Below are positions 22,965 through 30,085 of a DNA stretch of 33,303 nt, one piece after another. The translations under genes and the position numbers were made by a program. Origin of the DNA: a virus. Location of the stretch: positions 1 to 33,303 of the IMG/VR virus record IMGVR_UViG_3300037963_000715; one strand, written 5' to 3'. The notes under the pieces were generated by a model, which did not search any database, was not told the origin of the DNA, and worked only from the letters and a program-made list of their open reading frames with translations. The stretch's first letter is position 1. Each line of letters opens with the position of its first letter.

Positions 22965-23404
22965 TGATTGCCAAGATCAAGGAAATGTTACTTCGGCATG
23001 AAGGTTTGCGACTATTTCCGTATCAAGACCATTTGGGATACCAAACTATAGGCATTGGGCGTTGTATTGAAAAAATAGGTATAACAGAAGATGAAGCTAT
23101 GTATTTACTAGCAAATGACATAAAAAGGGTTGAAGATAATTTAGATAAAAATTTTGGTGCTTGGCGTACATTTCCTGAAAAAGCTAGATTAGTTTGTATT
23201 GATATGACCTTTCAAATGGGTATTACAGGTTTTATGGGTTTTAAACAAACAAGGCAACTCATGCAAGATGGGTTATGGCTAGAAGCCAGTGAAGAAATGT
23301 TGCGTAGCAAATGGGCGACACAAACTCCGCATCGTGCATTATACAATTCAAGACAAATAGCGTTGTGTCATAATGGCAAAGACAACGGAAGACCATCAAA
23401 ATAA
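22964..23404 (+). CDS. endolysin, T4-type lysozyme (GH24)
   Basis: A 146-residue muramidase that cuts the peptidoglycan glycan chain. The catalytic triad is visible: Glu13 (RHEGLRLFPYQD), Asp22 and Thr28 (YQTIGIGR). The spacing 9 then 6 is identical to T4 lysozyme's E11-D20-T26. Later family landmarks include FPEKARLVCIDMTFQMGITGF (about 71-91) and the C-terminal WATQTPHRA. No signal peptide or signal-anchor helix is present, so release depends on the holin. The last 32 bases overlap the nuclease gene. Confidence 0.92.
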   Translation: MIAKIKEMLLRHEGLRLFPYQDHLGYQTIGIGRCIEKIGITEDEAMYLLANDIKRVEDNLDKNFGAWRTFPEKARLVCIDMTFQMGITGFMGFKQTRQLMQDGLWLEASEEMLRSKWATQTPHRALYNSRQIALCHNGKDNGRPSK

Positions 23405-23819
23405 TTCAAGACTTGGTGCATTAGGCGAAAGTTTTGTGCAAACATTCTTGCTTGAATATTGCGATTGGTGTTATCCTACTCAGGAGAAACACCCCGCAGA
23501 CTTATTAGTAGAATTAGGGTCTGCAAAATATACAATACAAGTTAAATCAAGAAGGGAAACCAAAGAAGGTAAATATGTTTTTGCTGTTGAAAATTCTAGA
23601 GCATTATCAGAAGTTTATAAGCAATATCATTGCGATATTCTTGCTTTTGTTTTCTTTGGTGAACTTGGAAAACATATCAAGTTCCAACCAAATAACAGTA
23701 CGCAACAGTATTACACCTTTACTAAAGAAATTATAACTCCAACCTTAGAACTTGATAGCTTTAAAGAAACCCTAGATACGTTAAGTTCTGTACCAATAAT
23801 AAATCCACTATTAAAATAA
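23373..23819 (+). CDS. PD-(D/E)XK nuclease-like protein (QxK variant)
   Basis: A 148-residue protein with the PD-(D/E)XK core: Glu19 in LGALGESFVQTFL, Asp43 in HPADLLVEL, and Gln56-x-Lys58 in YTIQVKSRRE, followed by a helix and CDILAFVFFGEL. The Gln in place of the usual Glu/Asp occurs in Mrr-, VRR-NUC- and some homing-endonuclease relatives. It could be a resolvase, a homing-type nuclease or an attack enzyme on competitor DNA. It overlaps the lysozyme gene by 32 bases, is the last gene before the second strong promoter, and so is probably expressed late. Confidence 0.7.
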   Translation: MAKTTEDHQNNSRLGALGESFVQTFLLEYCDWCYPTQEKHPADLLVELGSAKYTIQVKSRRETKEGKYVFAVENSRALSEVYKQYHCDILAFVFFGELGKHIKFQPNNSTQQYYTFTKEIITPTLELDSFKETLDTLSSVPIINPLLK

Positions 23820-23822
23820 TAC

Positions 23823-23851
23823 TTGTATATTTATATATTTATGTATATAAT
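23823..23851 (+). promoter_or_regulatory. sigma70-type early promoter, second copy
   Basis: TTGTAT (23823-23828) and TATAAT (23846-23851) with a 17-bp spacer, in an AT-rich context matching the promoter at 2355-2383. The same 27-base leader beginning ATGTTAAA and carrying AAAAAGGAGTAA follows. It probably drives the early region. Confidence 0.8.
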
Positions 23852-23884
23852 ACTCTCATGTTAAATAAAAAAGGAGTAATTAAC

Positions 23885-24091
23885 ATGAAACAAGAAAATG
23901 TAATACAAGAACTAAAATCAGAAATAGAATTATTACAAGATCAAAAAAAATCTTTGCAATCTAGACAAAAGGGTATGGCAGATAGAATAATTGATCTTGC
24001 AGATAGTATAAAAAAGTATAACCAAGAAATTAACAGTATCATTGAAAAAATAGAAATACTTCAAAATCAATTAAAAAAAGGGGGTGAATAA
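23885..24091 (+). CDS. small coiled-coil protein, first early gene
   Basis: A 68-residue, highly charged protein that is essentially one coiled coil (ELKSEIELLQDQKKSLQ, then IIDLADSIKKYNQEI and IIEKIEILQNQLKK) with hydrophobic residues at heptad spacing. The start is ATG 23885, eight bases after AAGGAG; the in-frame ATG at 23858 falls on the predicted transcription start. First position behind a strong promoter suggests high early expression. Function unknown. Confidence 0.7.
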   Translation: MKQENVIQELKSEIELLQDQKKSLQSRQKGMADRIIDLADSIKKYNQEINSIIEKIEILQNQLKKGGE

Positions 24092-24249
24092 TGAAACTAG
24101 AAAATAGAATTATACAACTAGAAAACATGATTGCCATGCGACAAGACATGAACAAAAAGTTTGGTAGCTACTGTTCACAAGAAGAAATTGATGAACTACA
24201 ACAAGAGTTAGACAAAGCAAAAAGAGATCAAAACAAGGGGGAAAAATAA
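24091..24249 (+). CDS. very small helical protein
   Basis: A 52-residue protein with heptad-like segments (ENRIIQLENMIAMRQD and EEIDELQQELDKAK), probably a helical hairpin that could pair with the coiled-coil protein just upstream. GGGGGTGA lies just before the ATG; the gene shares one base with each neighbour. Family unknown. Confidence 0.6.
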   Translation: MKLENRIIQLENMIAMRQDMNKKFGSYCSQEEIDELQQELDKAKRDQNKGEK

Positions 24250-24467
24250 TGTTAGGCGTAGGCAAAACAGGAAAAGGCAATCAAACAACTAAGGCTGACT
24301 ATGTACAAAAGTTGGCTAAAGTTATAGGCAACAATCCTCAATTACATGATGCTCTTAGAAAAAGAGAGGGTGAGCATTATGAGTTCATTAAGACAGTATT
24401 TCGAACACAATGGTCTGCTAAGTTCTTTGAAAGAATAGTAGATGCTTATTTAAAGGAAACTGTATAA
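24249..24467 (+). CDS. small basic unknown protein
   Basis: A 72-residue protein: a Gly/Lys/Thr-rich start (VGKTGKGNQTTK, not a Walker A in context), then helices (YVQKLAKVIGNNPQLHDALRKRE, FIKTVFRTQWSAKFFERIVDAY). It resembles small DNA- or protein-binding helical domains, but no family is recognised. AAGGGGGAAA precedes the ATG. It shares one base with each neighbour. Confidence 0.65.
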   Translation: MLGVGKTGKGNQTTKADYVQKLAKVIGNNPQLHDALRKREGEHYEFIKTVFRTQWSAKFFERIVDAYLKETV

Positions 24468-24661
24468 TGGCAATCAATAAAAAGGTTACAAAAAAATATA
24501 GTCCTTTCAATAAATCGAGTAATAAAGAGGGCGAAGGTGTTTTGGCTATGTTCTATAAAGATAAAGGCAATGGATCAAAACAGAAACCAAATTTAAAAAA
24601 TTTGAGAAAGAAAAGAAAAATTGCAAAGAAAATGCGACAAAAAAATAGGGGGAAGAAATGA
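24467..24661 (+). CDS. very basic small protein
   Basis: A 64-residue protein with about a third Lys/Arg, concentrated in the C-terminal half (LKNLRKKRKIAKKMRQKNRGKK in part). It is probably disordered and nucleic-acid-binding. The ribosome-binding site of the next gene (GGGGGAAG) lies inside its last codons. Family unknown. Confidence 0.6.
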   Translation: MAINKKVTKKYSPFNKSSNKEGEGVLAMFYKDKGNGSKQKPNLKNLRKKRKIAKKMRQKNRGKK

Positions 24662-24831
24662 ACTACCGAATTACAACAACAACAAAAAGTATTAAACAAG
24701 GTAAGAAATTAGAAACTACCATGTATGACATTTATGCTGAAAACTTACTTGATTTATTTAATAGTTTAGAAAAATTAAAAAGCAAACATTGTATATACAA
24801 TGACGAAATTGTATCTATAAAACTTATATAG
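24658..24831 (+). CDS. small unknown protein
   Basis: A 57-residue protein starting MNYRITTTTKSIKQGK, with two strands followed by a helix (IYAENLLDLFNSLEKLK) and a last strand (EIVSIKLI). GGGGGAAGAA lies just before the ATG, and the start overlaps the upstream stop (ATGA). The same GGGGGAAGAA site precedes the next gene, which supports translation of both. Confidence 0.6.
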   Translation: MNYRITTTTKSIKQGKKLETTMYDIYAENLLDLFNSLEKLKSKHCIYNDEIVSIKLI

Positions 24832-24840
24832 GGGGAAGAA

Positions 24841-24996
24841 ATGAGATACGAACTATATGTATTAACAAAAAGAAACTTTTGGTGGTTAGCTATTAAAACA
24901 CCACATGAAGAATATTTTAATTACAAGAAAAAAAACTTTATCAAAGATGGATTTAAAGTAAAAGAAGTTATAAAAAAAATAAACAATGGCAAATAA
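24841..24996 (+). CDS. small basic unknown protein
   Basis: A 51-residue, basic, aromatic-rich protein (RYELYVLTKRNFWWLAIKTPHEEYFNY). It is initiated from GGGGGAAGAA, the same site as the gene before. The last 11 bases overlap the zinc-ribbon gene. No family is recognised. Confidence 0.6.
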   Translation: MRYELYVLTKRNFWWLAIKTPHEEYFNYKKKNFIKDGFKVKEVIKKINNGK

Positions 24997-25288
24997 CAGA
25001 TCAACAAAAGCACAAGTATTAAAAAGATTTCCTAACTCCTCTATATCACAAGCTGACACATTAATGTTGAGTTATAAAGATGGCAAAAAATGGGAACAAA
25101 GTCCTATATGTATGAATTTAAATTGCAGAAGCACAGAACTACGCTACGAAGGAAAGAATGAAATATATGATGTAGATGTTTACACTTGTTTGGATTGCAA
25201 AACAATTTCAGTACAAGGTTATGAAACTATAAGAACAGGTGGTAATGTAGGCTGCAAAGAAGATTTATATGAAGCTAGAGGTTGGTAA
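24986..25288 (+). CDS. zinc-ribbon protein
   Basis: A 100-residue protein with a likely zinc site: Cys42 and Cys47 (CMNLNC) paired with Cys68 and Cys71 (CLDC), separated by a strand pair. The N-terminus (STKAQVLKRFPNSSISQADTLM) is a short helical region. Zinc ribbons of this size in phages often bind nucleic acid or RNA polymerase, but no specific role can be assigned. Confidence 0.65.
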   Translation: MANNRSTKAQVLKRFPNSSISQADTLMLSYKDGKKWEQSPICMNLNCRSTELRYEGKNEIYDVDVYTCLDCKTISVQGYETIRTGGNVGCKEDLYEARGW

Positions 25289-25290
25289 AA

Positions 25291-25389
25291 ATGCTAGAAG
25301 ATTTATTAGTTAAAATATCTGTAGTAGGAATGTTTATTTGTGCGTGGTTAATATATGTCATAACAAACAAGGAGAGTTTTTTATTATGA
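25291..25389 (+). CDS. tiny single-span membrane protein
   Basis: A 32-residue candidate, MLEDLLVKISVVGMFICAWL plus a short tail ending Asn-Lys-Glu-Ser-Phe-Leu-Leu, with one hydrophobic helix. Only a weak AGGTTGG site precedes it. Its last codons contain the strong AAGGAGAGT site of the next gene, echoing the KES ends of the accessory cassette. Plausible but small. Confidence 0.45.
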   Translation: MLEDLLVKISVVGMFICAWLIYVITNKESFLL

Positions 25390-25577
25390 ATGTAAAATTT
25401 TATTTATTAGGTGGCGGAGAATTAAATATTCCCGCAAGAGCAGTAAGCGGTTTTTACAAAGACGATATAACGGGTAATGTTATAGTTGTAGTAGATTTCA
25501 AAGGGGTTCAACGACAAGAGTTTAAGGTTAGAGATAGCATAGACGAGGTTAAGTATATTTTGGGGATAGCTACATGA
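25386..25577 (+). CDS. small beta-rich unknown protein
   Basis: A 63-residue protein of alternating strands (VKFYLLGGGELNIPARAVSGFY, then NVIVVVDFKGVQRQEFKV) with a short final helix. Start ATG 25386, ten bases after AAGGAGAGT; the longer frame from 25338 has no site. It overlaps the exonuclease gene by four bases (ATGA). Function unknown. Confidence 0.65.
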   Translation: MNVKFYLLGGGELNIPARAVSGFYKDDITGNVIVVVDFKGVQRQEFKVRDSIDEVKYILGIAT

Positions 25578-26515
25578 AACCAATAGGTAAGATAACAAGA
25601 GATGATATTTGCACTCATTCATTAGTGCCTTATTTGTTTGATGAAGGGCATTTTAAGACCAAACAAGAGGTTTTAAACGATTGTATAAGGGCAAGGCATG
25701 GGGAGAACATAAGAACAGCACAGACGTTGCGACAAAGAACAGGAGATGTATTAGAAAAACCATTAATCCATGAATGTATGCAAAGACTAGGAATTACAGA
25801 ATATCAACCTGAAATTAATGAAAAGGTAATACACCCATTTTTGCCATTAGAGGGTTCTTTAGATGGAATAGCAGAAGCAACCAATATCAAGATTGAACCT
25901 AATGCGGAACAAGGTATTTATGTTATGGGTTCAAGTTGTATTTTCTTAAATGGTGAGATGCCGATAGAAGTAAAATGCTCTAGTCAATTTCCAACTGATG
26001 AACCGCCTAATTGGTTAGGAGTTATGCAATTAAAAGCAGCTATGAGTTCATTACAGGCAAAATGCGGAATACTTATAATTTTATTTCAATCTACAGATTT
26101 AAGAATATATTTGTACAGTAAAGACCATGAGTTTGAGAAACAATTAGAAGAAAAAGTTATGGATTTTGATCGCAGAATTACCGAAGAAGATTATTTTACA
26201 CCGCACATAACAAAAGATGCTTACATTAAATATCCTAATGCAAAAGATGAAACAAAAATATTAAAAGAAGATACTGCTGATTTATTAAACCAACATGAAA
26301 CAACAAAAGATATGATTAAAAAGTTACAAGTTGTAAATGACAAGATACAGGCACAAATCATGGACGAATTAGGCAATTCAAGTGAGGGAAGAATAGGCGA
26401 TTGGATAGTGCAATGGAAAACAAGAAAATACAAGGCACAGCCTGAAAAGATAATACCGCCAAAAGATGCTTATGAGATTAGAAGTAAAACATTAACTATT
26501 AAAAAGGGCAAATAG
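25574..26515 (+). CDS. YqaJ/lambda-exo-like recombination exonuclease
   Basis: A 313-residue PD-(D/E)XK nuclease. An N-terminal helix carries ARHGENIRTAQTLRQRTGDVLEKPL in sequence. The core follows: LEGSLDGIAE with Asp97, then MPIEVKCSS with Glu132 and Lys134, and WLGVMQLKAAMSSL, the Q-x(2)-A helix of lambda exonuclease and YqaJ. Such enzymes resect double-strand ends for single-strand annealing. A charged helical C-terminus (about 230-275) and a basic end are typical of the family. No Bet/RecT-type annealing protein is recognisable, so its partner may be the SSB-like protein at 27574 or an unrecognised gene. Confidence 0.8.
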   Translation: MKPIGKITRDDICTHSLVPYLFDEGHFKTKQEVLNDCIRARHGENIRTAQTLRQRTGDVLEKPLIHECMQRLGITEYQPEINEKVIHPFLPLEGSLDGIAEATNIKIEPNAEQGIYVMGSSCIFLNGEMPIEVKCSSQFPTDEPPNWLGVMQLKAAMSSLQAKCGILIILFQSTDLRIYLYSKDHEFEKQLEEKVMDFDRRITEEDYFTPHITKDAYIKYPNAKDETKILKEDTADLLNQHETTKDMIKKLQVVNDKIQAQIMDELGNSSEGRIGDWIVQWKTRKYKAQPEKIIPPKDAYEIRSKTLTIKKGK

Positions 26516-26561
26516 ATATATGAGAGTAGTAGGTTTAATGGAGAGTTTATCCTTTGCCCTT
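26504..26561 (+). promoter_or_regulatory. inverted repeat after the exonuclease gene
   Basis: AAGGGCAAA (26504-26512, at the exonuclease stop) and TTTGCCCTT (26553-26561) are exact complements separated by 40 bases. They start the 137-base gap before the ribbon-helix-helix gene. No U-run follows. It could be an operator, an attenuator or an mRNA 3' structure. Confidence 0.4.
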
Positions 26562-26652
26562 AACCTAATTATAAATTAAATATTATTTATGCAATACGAA
26601 ATAACTAGCAAAAAGGATATTTTTAAATTAATATAAATATTGGAGAGAAAAA

Positions 26653-26817
26653 ATGGAAGATATGAATAAGAAGGCATTATGGATACCGCCTGACTTACAT
26701 AAAGCAATTAAAATATTTGCAATCAAACAAAATATGAATATTGAAGCAGCAACGCAACTTTTATTAAAGTTGGGTTTATGTTCTTATTCTGAGGAAAAAG
26801 AAAATGACAGAACATAG
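26653..26817 (+). CDS. ribbon-helix-helix DNA-binding protein
   Basis: A 54-residue protein with the ribbon-helix-helix layout of Arc/CopG-type regulators: strand KALWIPPDLH, helix KAIKIFAIKQ, turn NMN, helix IEAATQLLLKLGL. Such proteins bind operators as dimers. GGAGAG lies seven bases before the ATG. It follows one of the few gaps in the early region (26516-26652), which has an inverted repeat and is the natural place for autoregulation. It may control the downstream replication genes; that is inference. Confidence 0.65.
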   Translation: MEDMNKKALWIPPDLHKAIKIFAIKQNMNIEAATQLLLKLGLCSYSEEKENDRT

Positions 26818-26980
26818 TCAATTAGTTGCAAAAAGATTAGAAGAATTGCAAGAAGAAGAAAAAGACAAATCTATTAAGTATTTTTATTTTGAAAAAAGAC
26901 CTAATGGAGATACTTTTAGAGAAATTGGATTTTACAGTGGTAGAAAAGAAACAACATTTATTGAAAATGGTAAACGCTAG
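26804..26980 (+). CDS. small acidic unknown protein
   Basis: A 58-residue protein: an N-terminal helix (SQLVAKRLEELQEEEKDK) then strands (SIKYFYFEKRPNGDTFREIGFYSGRKETTFI in sequence). It overlaps the upstream gene by 14 bases and the resolvase-like gene by 14. No family is recognised. AGG-type sites are weak; coupling to the upstream gene would explain translation. Confidence 0.55.
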   Translation: MTEHSQLVAKRLEELQEEEKDKSIKYFYFEKRPNGDTFREIGFYSGRKETTFIENGKR

Positions 26981-27377
26981 AAATAAGGGTGCTGCATTTG
27001 AAAGATATATTGTTAATATGCTAAATACATATTTTGAAAACAAAGGAATAGATAAGAGAGTAAAACGCAATCTAAATCAATATCAAGAAAAAGGTCAAGC
27101 AGACATTTATTTAGATAATATAGCTATTGAATGCAAGAGATATAAAAGCGGGAGTGGTATGCCTAGAAATAATTGGTGGACACAAACATTACAAAGTGCG
27201 GGAGATAAATATATACCTATTTTAATATGGAAGTATGACAGAAAACCACCACAGGCTATAATACCTGCATGGTTAATGTCAGAAGTTCCAAGATCAAACA
27301 AAGTAACTTTAATGTGTCCTTTAGCGGATATTTGTAAGAATTTAGATGAAGTCTTACAAAAAGCAAATGGACGTTAA
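26967..27377 (+). CDS. Holliday-junction-resolvase-like PD-(D/E)XK nuclease
   Basis: From ATG 26967 the protein has 136 residues and begins MVNARNKGAAFERYIVNML. The nuclease site is clear: Glu12 in AAFERY, Asp46 in GQADIYL, and Glu55-x-Lys57 in AIECKRYK, matching archaeal-type Holliday resolvases. It would resolve recombination or replication intermediates before packaging. The longer frame from 26889 is rejected because its extension reads through the upstream gene and is not part of the nuclease fold. C-terminal NWWTQTLQSAGDKYIPILIWKYDRKPP fits the family's last strands. Confidence 0.75.
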   Translation: MVNARNKGAAFERYIVNMLNTYFENKGIDKRVKRNLNQYQEKGQADIYLDNIAIECKRYKSGSGMPRNNWWTQTLQSAGDKYIPILIWKYDRKPPQAIIPAWLMSEVPRSNKVTLMCPLADICKNLDEVLQKANGR

Positions 27378-27555
27378 TAGCTTTTTATTAGAGGAAGATT
27401 TTGAAGATTATTGCAGAATGGCGTATCAAAGAATTAACGTAGCGTGTGAATTTCTTGGAATAATTAATGATGAAGATTTTGAGAGTTTTAAGGCTAGAAA
27501 TTATTCAAGACTTGAAACAGATTATTTATCCAGTATTGATAAAACAATACATTAA
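27346..27555 (+). CDS. small acidic helical protein
   Basis: A 69-residue protein (or 62 from ATG 27367, which reduces the overlap with the resolvase-like gene from 32 to 11 bases). It is helical and acidic (SFLLEEDFEDYCRMAYQRI, then FLGIINDEDFESFKARNY). Neither start has a clear ribosome-binding site. Family unknown. It lies directly before the SSB-like gene. Confidence 0.55.
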   Translation: MKSYKKQMDVNSFLLEEDFEDYCRMAYQRINVACEFLGIINDEDFESFKARNYSRLETDYLSSIDKTIH

Positions 27556-27573
27556 CTATAGGAGAGTATTATT

Positions 27574-28200
27574 ATGGATATATTAGGTGGCATGAGTAAT
27601 GCTAACGAGGGTTCGCAAATGTATCTTGCGTTTAAAACACAACAACAACAATGGTATGTAAATGGTGAAACACCCATTGAATTTACCTATATGCAAGTTG
27701 ACCCTGCATCATTTAAATCGGGTTGGGGTAAATATACTCCTGTTAGCGGTTATGAATATGTTTGGGATAATAAATTTGGAGTTATGGACACAAGACCTGA
27801 TGAAGATTTTAGAAGGGCATTTAGTGCATGGGTAATGCCACAAGGTACTGCAAGTCCTTTACTTTGGCAAAGGTTCACTTATGCAGAAAGCACCGCATTT
27901 AATCAATTACTTGGAACATTTTGGAATGCAAAAGAAACAGCAGGTCAAAATTTACCAGTAGTTAAATATGAAGGCTCTAAAGAAATTACTATTGGTATGG
28001 GTAAATCTTCAGAAATAACTTTTAGCTTTGCAAAATTTGCACCAAGAGCCGATGGTTTTGTTGTTCCTAGTTGGTATTATGAAGATACAAATACTAATGA
28101 AGAAGAATTTAAGTCACCCAATGATGGTCTGCAAGATTTAGTTAATAAGCAGATAAATGAAAACAATGATTTATTGAATGACGAAGATATACCTTTCTGA
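27574..28200 (+). CDS. single-stranded DNA-binding protein-like
   Basis: A 208-residue protein ending NDLLNDEDIPF: an acidic tail with terminal Ile-Pro-Phe, the tip that bacterial SSBs use to recruit replication and repair partners. The body has the strand-rich, aromatic look of an OB-fold ssDNA-binding protein (MYLAFKTQQQQWYVNG, SGYEYVWDNKFGVM, EITIGMGKSSEITFSFAKF). It lies directly before the primase-helicase, shares one base with it, and GGAGAG precedes the ATG. The SSB call rests on tail plus context; the body is not a textbook SSB sequence. Confidence 0.65.
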   Translation: MDILGGMSNANEGSQMYLAFKTQQQQWYVNGETPIEFTYMQVDPASFKSGWGKYTPVSGYEYVWDNKFGVMDTRPDEDFRRAFSAWVMPQGTASPLLWQRFTYAESTAFNQLLGTFWNAKETAGQNLPVVKYEGSKEITIGMGKSSEITFSFAKFAPRADGFVVPSWYYEDTNTNEEEFKSPNDGLQDLVNKQINENNDLLNDEDIPF

Positions 28201-30083
28201 TGCAATCAATAGATTGGCAAAAGATAGCACCTGAGGTTGCATTAGAACTTCTAGGCGAACCCAAGATCAAGAAAACTAACGAATGGCGTTGGAATAATAA
28301 AGGTTCTTTGGTTTTAAACTTAGAAGCGGGAACATGGTGGGATTTTGAGAATGATACTGGTGGTGGTATCATTGATTTAATCAAACATCTTAACCATGAT
28401 GTTAATACAATTTTAAAAAGGTTTGGTTATGACTTGACATTACGTTCAAATTACTCCTTTATAAAAAATAGCAACAATCCCCCTGTTGCTAAAAGTAATG
28501 TCAAGTCTTTTACAAGGGAACAGATGATTGACCTTTATAAACAAGCTATTGTGAAGGTCAAATATGCTGACAACTTTATGGTTTTAAGATTTCCTGAAAA
28601 TCATCATATAAAACAAAAATATGCACCTTTTTCACTAAATCCTGATACAAGTTGGTCTCTAAAACGTCCTGACATGGCGTTGTTGCCAATATATTATCAA
28701 CCCAATGGTAAAGACAAGCCTGTATTAATTTGTGAGGGTGAAAAGGCTATGCGTGGTGCAGAACAAATATATGATGGAGATTGTGTTACTTGGCATGGTG
28801 GCGTAAACGCTTGGGATAAAGCAGATTGGTCACCTATCTTTGGTAAAGAGGTCTATATTTTTCCTGATAATGATACAGCAGGATTTAAATGTGCTAACGC
28901 TATAGCCAAATATCTAAAAAGAAACGATTGTAAAGTCAAAGTAGCACAACCGCCAAAAGATTTTGCTGATAAAGATGATTTGTATGATGCTTATGAAAGT
29001 GGTTATTTTGACAACTCAAAAGCATTGGAAAGCTATATACAACAAAATGCGATCAAACCGCCAAGAGGTTCTTTGTACTTTCAAACTGTTAATGAGATTT
29101 TAGATAACATGAAAGAGCCTGATTGGTTGGTAGATAGATGTATTGAAAGAGGTACAGTTACTAGCATATTTGGCGCACCTAAAAGCGGTAAATCATTTAT
29201 TGGTATTGCTATGGGTTGTGCTATAGCTACAGGAGAGGATTTTTATGGTTATAAAACACAACCTGCAACAGTATTATATTTAGCAGGTGAGGGTTATATG
29301 GGGGTTGGCAGGAGAATAAAAGCCTATGAGGAGTTTTATGGTAGAAGTTTAACTGATAAACCATTATTAGTGTCTAACAGGGGTTCAAGAATAGGAGATG
29401 ATGAAGAATTTGCAATGCTACAAGATGTATGCAGGGATATAGAAGCAGAACATGGAAATATAGGAATGATAGTTGTTGATACTTTAGCTAGAAATTATGG
29501 TCTTAATGAAAATAGCACCGAAGATATGAATAAATTTATACAACGCATAGACGAATTAAAAGAGGAGTTTAATGCAAGTATGGTTATTGTCCATCATACA
29601 GGGCATGGTGCAAATGGTAGGGCTAGGGGTAGTTCAGTATTACCTGCTGCTCTTGACTATGAATTTAAAGTTGTTAGAGACCCTAACAGCGATGATAAGT
29701 CTATGCTTGTTACTTTGAAACAAACTTTAGTTAAAGATGGTACACCTATTGATGATTTATACTTTCAATTTAAAGAGCAAACATTATATGGCTATGAAGG
29801 TGTTACAAGCGGTGTTTTAGCTTTAACAGATCAATCACCACGTCAAATAGGATTATCTAAAGCAAGAGAAGAAACATTAGCTGCTATAGAAAAGATACAA
29901 AGAGAAAAAGCACCACATGACCCTGTAAGTTATTGGGTTAAACATAGTATTTTATTAAGCGTTATGGATATAAAAGAAAGCACTTTAAAAAGCAGATTAA
30001 GAGATTTAAAAGATAATGAGTTAGTGCATTATAAAGAGGGTTATGGTTATCAATCAAAATCACTAGACAATGAGGTATTTTAA
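28200..30083 (+). CDS. toprim primase / RepA-type helicase
   Basis: A 627-residue replication protein. Residues 1-80 (IAPEVALELLGEP..., NTGGG-type GTWWDFENDTGGGIIDLI) resemble a primase N-terminal domain without a zinc motif. A toprim core lies at about 173-250: CEGEK with Glu179, then FPDNDTAG with Asp223 and Asp225. A RecA-like ATPase follows: Walker A GAPKSGKS (325-332), Walker B MIVVDTLA with Asp427, VIVHHTGHG (463-470). The C-terminus (about 565-620) is a winged-helix-like domain (ILLSVMDIKESTLKSRLRDLKDNELV). It would unwind and prime at the phage origin, with elongation left to the host polymerase. It starts on the last base of the SSB-like gene. Confidence 0.88.
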   Translation: MQSIDWQKIAPEVALELLGEPKIKKTNEWRWNNKGSLVLNLEAGTWWDFENDTGGGIIDLIKHLNHDVNTILKRFGYDLTLRSNYSFIKNSNNPPVAKSNVKSFTREQMIDLYKQAIVKVKYADNFMVLRFPENHHIKQKYAPFSLNPDTSWSLKRPDMALLPIYYQPNGKDKPVLICEGEKAMRGAEQIYDGDCVTWHGGVNAWDKADWSPIFGKEVYIFPDNDTAGFKCANAIAKYLKRNDCKVKVAQPPKDFADKDDLYDAYESGYFDNSKALESYIQQNAIKPPRGSLYFQTVNEILDNMKEPDWLVDRCIERGTVTSIFGAPKSGKSFIGIAMGCAIATGEDFYGYKTQPATVLYLAGEGYMGVGRRIKAYEEFYGRSLTDKPLLVSNRGSRIGDDEEFAMLQDVCRDIEAEHGNIGMIVVDTLARNYGLNENSTEDMNKFIQRIDELKEEFNASMVIVHHTGHGANGRARGSSVLPAALDYEFKVVRDPNSDDKSMLVTLKQTLVKDGTPIDDLYFQFKEQTLYGYEGVTSGVLALTDQSPRQIGLSKAREETLAAIEKIQREKAPHDPVSYWVKHSILLSVMDIKESTLKSRLRDLKDNELVHYKEGYGYQSKSLDNEVF

Positions 30084-30085
30084 CA

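Noticed and set aside
24249-24290. GVGKTGKG as a Walker A motif in the small gene at 24249
   Set aside because: The protein has only 72 residues, with no Walker B or ATPase fold. It is a chance Gly/Lys-rich start.
26520-26579. A 19-codon frame from ATG 26520 in the gap after the exonuclease gene
   Set aside because: No ribosome-binding site and no recognisable content. The inverted repeat explains the stretch better.
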